Part shown: positions 16,234 to 19,056 of the stretch, piece after piece
How positions within the stretch are numbered: the first letter of the stretch is position 1
How the letters are laid out: the number at the start of each line of letters is the position of its first letter
DNA from: Bacteroides sp.
GTDB taxonomy: Bacteria > Bacteroidota > Bacteroidia > Bacteroidales > Bacteroidaceae
Direction: 5' to 3'
NCBI GenBank assembly: GCA_019412865.1
Contig: DXOJ01000517.1
Location: 1-19,056, forward strand
Length of the DNA: 19,056 nucleotides
Translations under genes and position numbers: made by a program
Notes under the pieces: model-generated
The model's input: the letters and a program-made list of their open reading frames with translations, nothing else
The model's database searches: none
What the model was told of the DNA's origin: nothing

Positions 16234-16758
16234 CTAAAGAGGATTGAGACGGCTTCGTAAGTACTTCAAGGCTTTATACATATGGGCTTCCACAGTGCGG
16301 AGGGAAACACCGAGAACATCAGCTATCTCTTTGTTTTTCATATCGTGCAGATAGCTTAGCTTGAAAACTTCTTTGCATTTGTCCGGAAGTTCATTAATCG
16401 CATCGTGGATTTCTTTGCGGAGTTCCTTGTCTTCAATCCTCCGGATTACCTCATTATTGTCCGGTTGATAAAATTCGGTACGCTTTTGGTTGATTTCTTC
16501 CATGGCGGCACAGTAGCCGTCTTCCACATTGCGGTGTTTTAAGACATTTAGGGCGCGGGTATAGACTGCACGATAGAGAAAGGCTTGAATTTGTTCGCCT
16601 ATCTCTATATTGTCTTTCCGTTTCCACAATTCCACAAATACATCTTGTACCACGTCTTCAGCCTCTTCTTCTCCTACCAGGCGGGTTGCATAGAAGATCA
16701 GATTAGGGTAGTATCTGCGAAATAAACTTTTGTAGGTTACATCGAAGTTCTCATTCAT
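16234..16758 (-). CDS. ECF (sigma-70 family) RNA polymerase sigma factor
   Basis: A 174-aa cytoplasmic alternative sigma factor, normal length for Bacteroides ECF sigmas paired with FecR. Residues about 12-76 form sigma region 2 (LFRRYYPNLIFYATRLVG, then EDVVQDVFVELWKR and FLYRAVYTRALNVLKHR). Residues about 117-172 form region 4 with its helix-turn-helix (INELPDKCKEVFKLSYL, NKEIADVLGVSLRTVEAHMYKAL). It lies only 25 bp after the GH92-C stop codon and no promoter is visible in that gap, so it is probably co-transcribed with GH92-C or uses a promoter inside that gene. It is followed by its FecR partner. The likely targets are the SusC operon promoter (left of this window) and perhaps its own operon. 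The known pathway for such pairs is signalling from a SusC with an N-terminal STN domain. It corresponds by position to BT3993 (recalled). Confidence 0.95.
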   Translation of the reverse strand: MNENFDVTYKSLFRRYYPNLIFYATRLVGEEEAEDVVQDVFVELWKRKDNIEIGEQIQAFLYRAVYTRALNVLKHRNVEDGYCAAMEEINQKRTEFYQPDNNEVIRRIEDKELRKEIHDAINELPDKCKEVFKLSYLHDMKNKEIADVLGVSLRTVEAHMYKALKYLRSRLNPL

Positions 16759-16783
16759 TCTCTCTGATTAGTTTAGGTGGATT

Positions 16784-19021
16784 TTAAGGATTTCTCTCTT
16801 TGAAAGTGCCTCCGGATATTTTAGGGGTCTTACTCATTTCAAATTCGACAGTCGCTCCACTCATTATTTGCTCATGGGTGATATATGTTTTGTCATACAA
16901 CTGTCCGTTAACTTTGATAGATTGGATATATATATTCTCTTTATTGACTTTGGGAGCGAGTACGGTAAAGGTCTTTCCATTAGCCAGATGCAGCTGCATT
17001 TCAGGGAACAACGGAGTTCCTATTTCATATTTACCGCTGACAGGATTTACGGGATAGAATCCCATAGCGCTGAATACATACCATGCTGACATTTGTCCGC
17101 AGTCTTCGTTGCCGCAGAGACCGGCTGGTTCATTCTTGTAAAGCTCGTTCATAACTTTGGCTACATATTCTTGTGTGCGATTTTCCTGTCCTATGGCGTT
17201 GAATAGATAAATAACATGATGGCTCGGTTCATTGCCATGCGCATATTGTCCTATCATGCCCGTGCTGAAGATAGGTAGTTCGTCATCTGCTGCCGGATGA
17301 TAGGTGAACATACTGTCCAGTTTTTCGGCAAATCGGTTTTTACCTCCTACAAGGTCGATCAGTCCGTTAATGTCATGCTGTACAGACCAAAAGTATTGCC
17401 ATCCGTTACTTTCGCAAATGTGTGGCGTATAGTCATCGGCTTTGAAGTCCTTGATAAAGATGCCTTTGTCGTCACGTGGCTGCATGAAAGAAGTAGCGGG
17501 GTTATATACATTCTTATAGTTTTGAGAACGTTTGTAAAATTCGTCCGCAATGTCTTGTTTGCCCATCTTCTTCGCCATTTCGGCAATGCAATAGTCATCG
17601 AAAGCGTATTCCAGTGTTTTGGATAACGACCAGTTTTCTGCGTTGTAATGGTCTGTTACGTTGTAAGGTATGTATCCTAATTCTTTGTAGAGTCCGATGC
17701 CGCGGTAATTATCCAGATTAGCCGTTGCTATGCAAGCATCCAAGGCTTTCTTTGCGTCGAAGTCGCTGATTCCTTTCAGATAGGCGTCTACAATAACAGG
17801 AACAGCATGATAACCGATCATCATGTCTGTTTCACTTCCGTAGAAGTTCCACACCGGTAGGCGGCCATTCTGTTCGTAGAAGGCGATGAAGGATTTCACC
17901 ATGTCGTTTACACGCTCGGGTTCGGTATAAGTAAAGAGCGGGTGGGCGGCACGGTATGTATCCCATAGGGAGAAAGTGCTATAATTAACCCAGCCGTCGG
18001 CTTGGTGCACTTTCTTATCGGGGCCGTAGTAAGCTCCGTCTACATCACTGTAAATAGTAGGAGCAATCATTGAGTGATAGAGAGCAGTGTAGAAATTAAC
18101 TTTATCATTCTCGTTATCCCCTTTTATTTCAATCTTTCCGAGTTGATGGTTCCAGTTTGCTTTCGTTTCGGCCAGGTATTTGTCGAAGTCGTTTTCGGGG
18201 ACTTCTGCTTGCAGGTTCTTCGCTGCGCCTTCCATGCTGACACCGGAAATAGCGGTGTTTACTAGTATCTGTTCATCCTTTTGAGTGTTGAAATCGAAAC
18301 GGGCGATCACCGCAGTGCCGATGCGTTTATTATCTTTGATGATAGCGGTAGTGTCCAACTCCATTTTCTCAAAAGGTTTGGAGAAGCGGGTGCGGAAATA
18401 GATATGCTGGTCGCGCGCCCAGCCGTCAGAGAAACGGTAACCTTGAATAGTGACGGAGTCTACGACTTCGATATGAGAATCGTTGGTGAAATCCCAGTTC
18501 ATGGCTTTCTTCAGGTTTAAGAAGATGGCAGATTGGGCTTCCGGGAATGTATAACGTTGGATACCACAACGCTCGGTGGTGGTCAGTTCAACGTTGATGT
18601 TGTAATCAGTCAGACGTACTTGATAGTAACCGGCATGGGCACTTTCATCTTTATGGGAGAATTTAGAGTGGATGCCAAGTGGAGCTTCCGCTTCCTTGTA
18701 GGGAAGGATGACAGGCATGAAAGAAATGTCATACAAATCTCCAGCTCCGGTGCCGGAGAGATGCGTGTGGCTAAAGCCGGCAATTGTACTATCCGGATAG
18801 AAATAACCGGAGATACGATCCCATCCGGGAAGTCCGTTATCCGGACTAAGTTGTACCATGCCAAAAGGAGCTTGGGCACCAGGATAGGTATTTCCGGTGA
18901 AGTCGGTTCCGATAAATGGATTTACATAAGATGTGTAATCTATTTCGTGTTTTTCTTGCGTAGGGGCACAAGAAATGAGCATGCAGGTTAACAGCAGGCA
19001 TAGATAAGCAGGTGTTCTCAT
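16784..19021 (-). CDS. GH92-C: lipoprotein alpha-mannosidase (BT3994 position)
   Basis: A 745-aa GH92 exo-alpha-mannosidase. The signal ends in lipobox LISC with Cys18, followed by APTQEKHEID. The sandwich domain starts YTSYVNPFIGTDFTGNTYPGA, with the GFSHTHLSGTG motif. The probable catalytic acid is E537 in CESNGW. The base motif is GNEDCGQ, giving D640 as base, with N638 at the position of the second aspartate of GH92-A. The segment before GQYAHGNEPSHH (ADDELPIFSTGMI) lacks the His-Glu pair of alpha-1,2 enzymes, so its preferred linkage probably differs from GH92-A. It is the first gene of the - strand block; only 35 bp of upstream DNA is visible and it shows no recognisable promoter. The ECF sigma gene follows after 25 bp. 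Confidence 0.94.
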   Translation of the reverse strand: MRTPAYLCLLLTCMLISCAPTQEKHEIDYTSYVNPFIGTDFTGNTYPGAQAPFGMVQLSPDNGLPGWDRISGYFYPDSTIAGFSHTHLSGTGAGDLYDISFMPVILPYKEAEAPLGIHSKFSHKDESAHAGYYQVRLTDYNINVELTTTERCGIQRYTFPEAQSAIFLNLKKAMNWDFTNDSHIEVVDSVTIQGYRFSDGWARDQHIYFRTRFSKPFEKMELDTTAIIKDNKRIGTAVIARFDFNTQKDEQILVNTAISGVSMEGAAKNLQAEVPENDFDKYLAETKANWNHQLGKIEIKGDNENDKVNFYTALYHSMIAPTIYSDVDGAYYGPDKKVHQADGWVNYSTFSLWDTYRAAHPLFTYTEPERVNDMVKSFIAFYEQNGRLPVWNFYGSETDMMIGYHAVPVIVDAYLKGISDFDAKKALDACIATANLDNYRGIGLYKELGYIPYNVTDHYNAENWSLSKTLEYAFDDYCIAEMAKKMGKQDIADEFYKRSQNYKNVYNPATSFMQPRDDKGIFIKDFKADDYTPHICESNGWQYFWSVQHDINGLIDLVGGKNRFAEKLDSMFTYHPAADDELPIFSTGMIGQYAHGNEPSHHVIYLFNAIGQENRTQEYVAKVMNELYKNEPAGLCGNEDCGQMSAWYVFSAMGFYPVNPVSGKYEIGTPLFPEMQLHLANGKTFTVLAPKVNKENIYIQSIKVNGQLYDKTYITHEQIMSGATVEFEMSKTPKISGGTFKERNP

Positions 19022-19056
19022 TGCTTTTTAGGTATTAGTGATTACTTATTTTATTT
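19022..19056. other. Upstream edge of the GH92-C operon, nothing recognised
   Basis: Thirty-five AT-rich bases upstream of the GH92-C start. No TAnnTTTG -7 element, hairpin or coding sequence is seen. The promoter of the - strand operon is probably beyond the right edge. Confidence 0.5.

Noticed and set aside
18533..18991. Open frame of 152 codons on the + strand, and similar frames at 14149-14586 and 18281-18520
   Set aside because: All are antisense to GH92-B or GH92-C, with compositions expected from reverse reading and no family resemblance.
1..19056. Transposase, integrase, tRNA or attachment-site signs of a mobile island
   Set aside because: No tRNA-like sequence, recombinase or transposase gene, or flanking direct repeat was recognised. 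The locus looks like a resident polysaccharide utilisation locus.

Overview
The window looks like a Bacteroides chromosome, close to B. thetaiotaomicron. It carries a SusC/SusD pair, several lipoproteins with acidic residues just after the lipidated cysteine, DUF1735 (BT_3987-like N-terminal) and BACON domains, three GH92 enzymes and an ECF-sigma/FecR pair. Gene order and domain content match, from memory, the B. thetaiotaomicron high-mannose N-glycan (HMNG) utilisation locus BT3983-BT3994. One GH92 here has its catalytic residues at exactly the positions I recall for BT3990 (E533, D642, D644, with H584-E585 in the +1 subsite).

Layout, left to right. Positions 2-9715 (+ strand) hold one tight operon: SusC transporter (5' end outside the window), SusD lipoprotein, a GH18-like lipoprotein whose catalytic residues are lost (probable glycan-binding protein), a DUF1735-LamG lipoprotein, an active-looking GH18 endo-beta-N-acetylglucosaminidase, and a BACON plus leucine-rich-repeat lipoprotein. 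The operon ends at a strong hairpin terminator (9791-9844). Positions 9884-9977 hold a small tandem array of 22-bp units with palindromic arms and variable cores. Next comes a lone 146-aa cysteine-motif gene of DUF6078 type on the - strand (9989-10429), then a perfect 21-bp inverted repeat (10478-10525). Positions 10571-19021 (- strand) hold, in transcription order, GH92-C, ECF sigma factor, FecR anti-sigma factor, GH92-B and GH92-A. GH92-B and GH92-A overlap by ATGA. The two operons converge on the middle region.

Inferred working model: surface lipoproteins capture a high-mannose N-glycoprotein, the GH18 endo-enzyme cuts the chitobiose core at the cell surface, SusCD imports the oligosaccharide, and the GH92 alpha-mannosidases trim it inside the envelope. 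The sigma/anti-sigma pair would couple glycan import to transcription. The enzymatic system is a known type. The parts that sequence and family knowledge explain least are the 22-bp array, the DUF6078-like gene beside it, and the role of the inactive GH18 paralogue.
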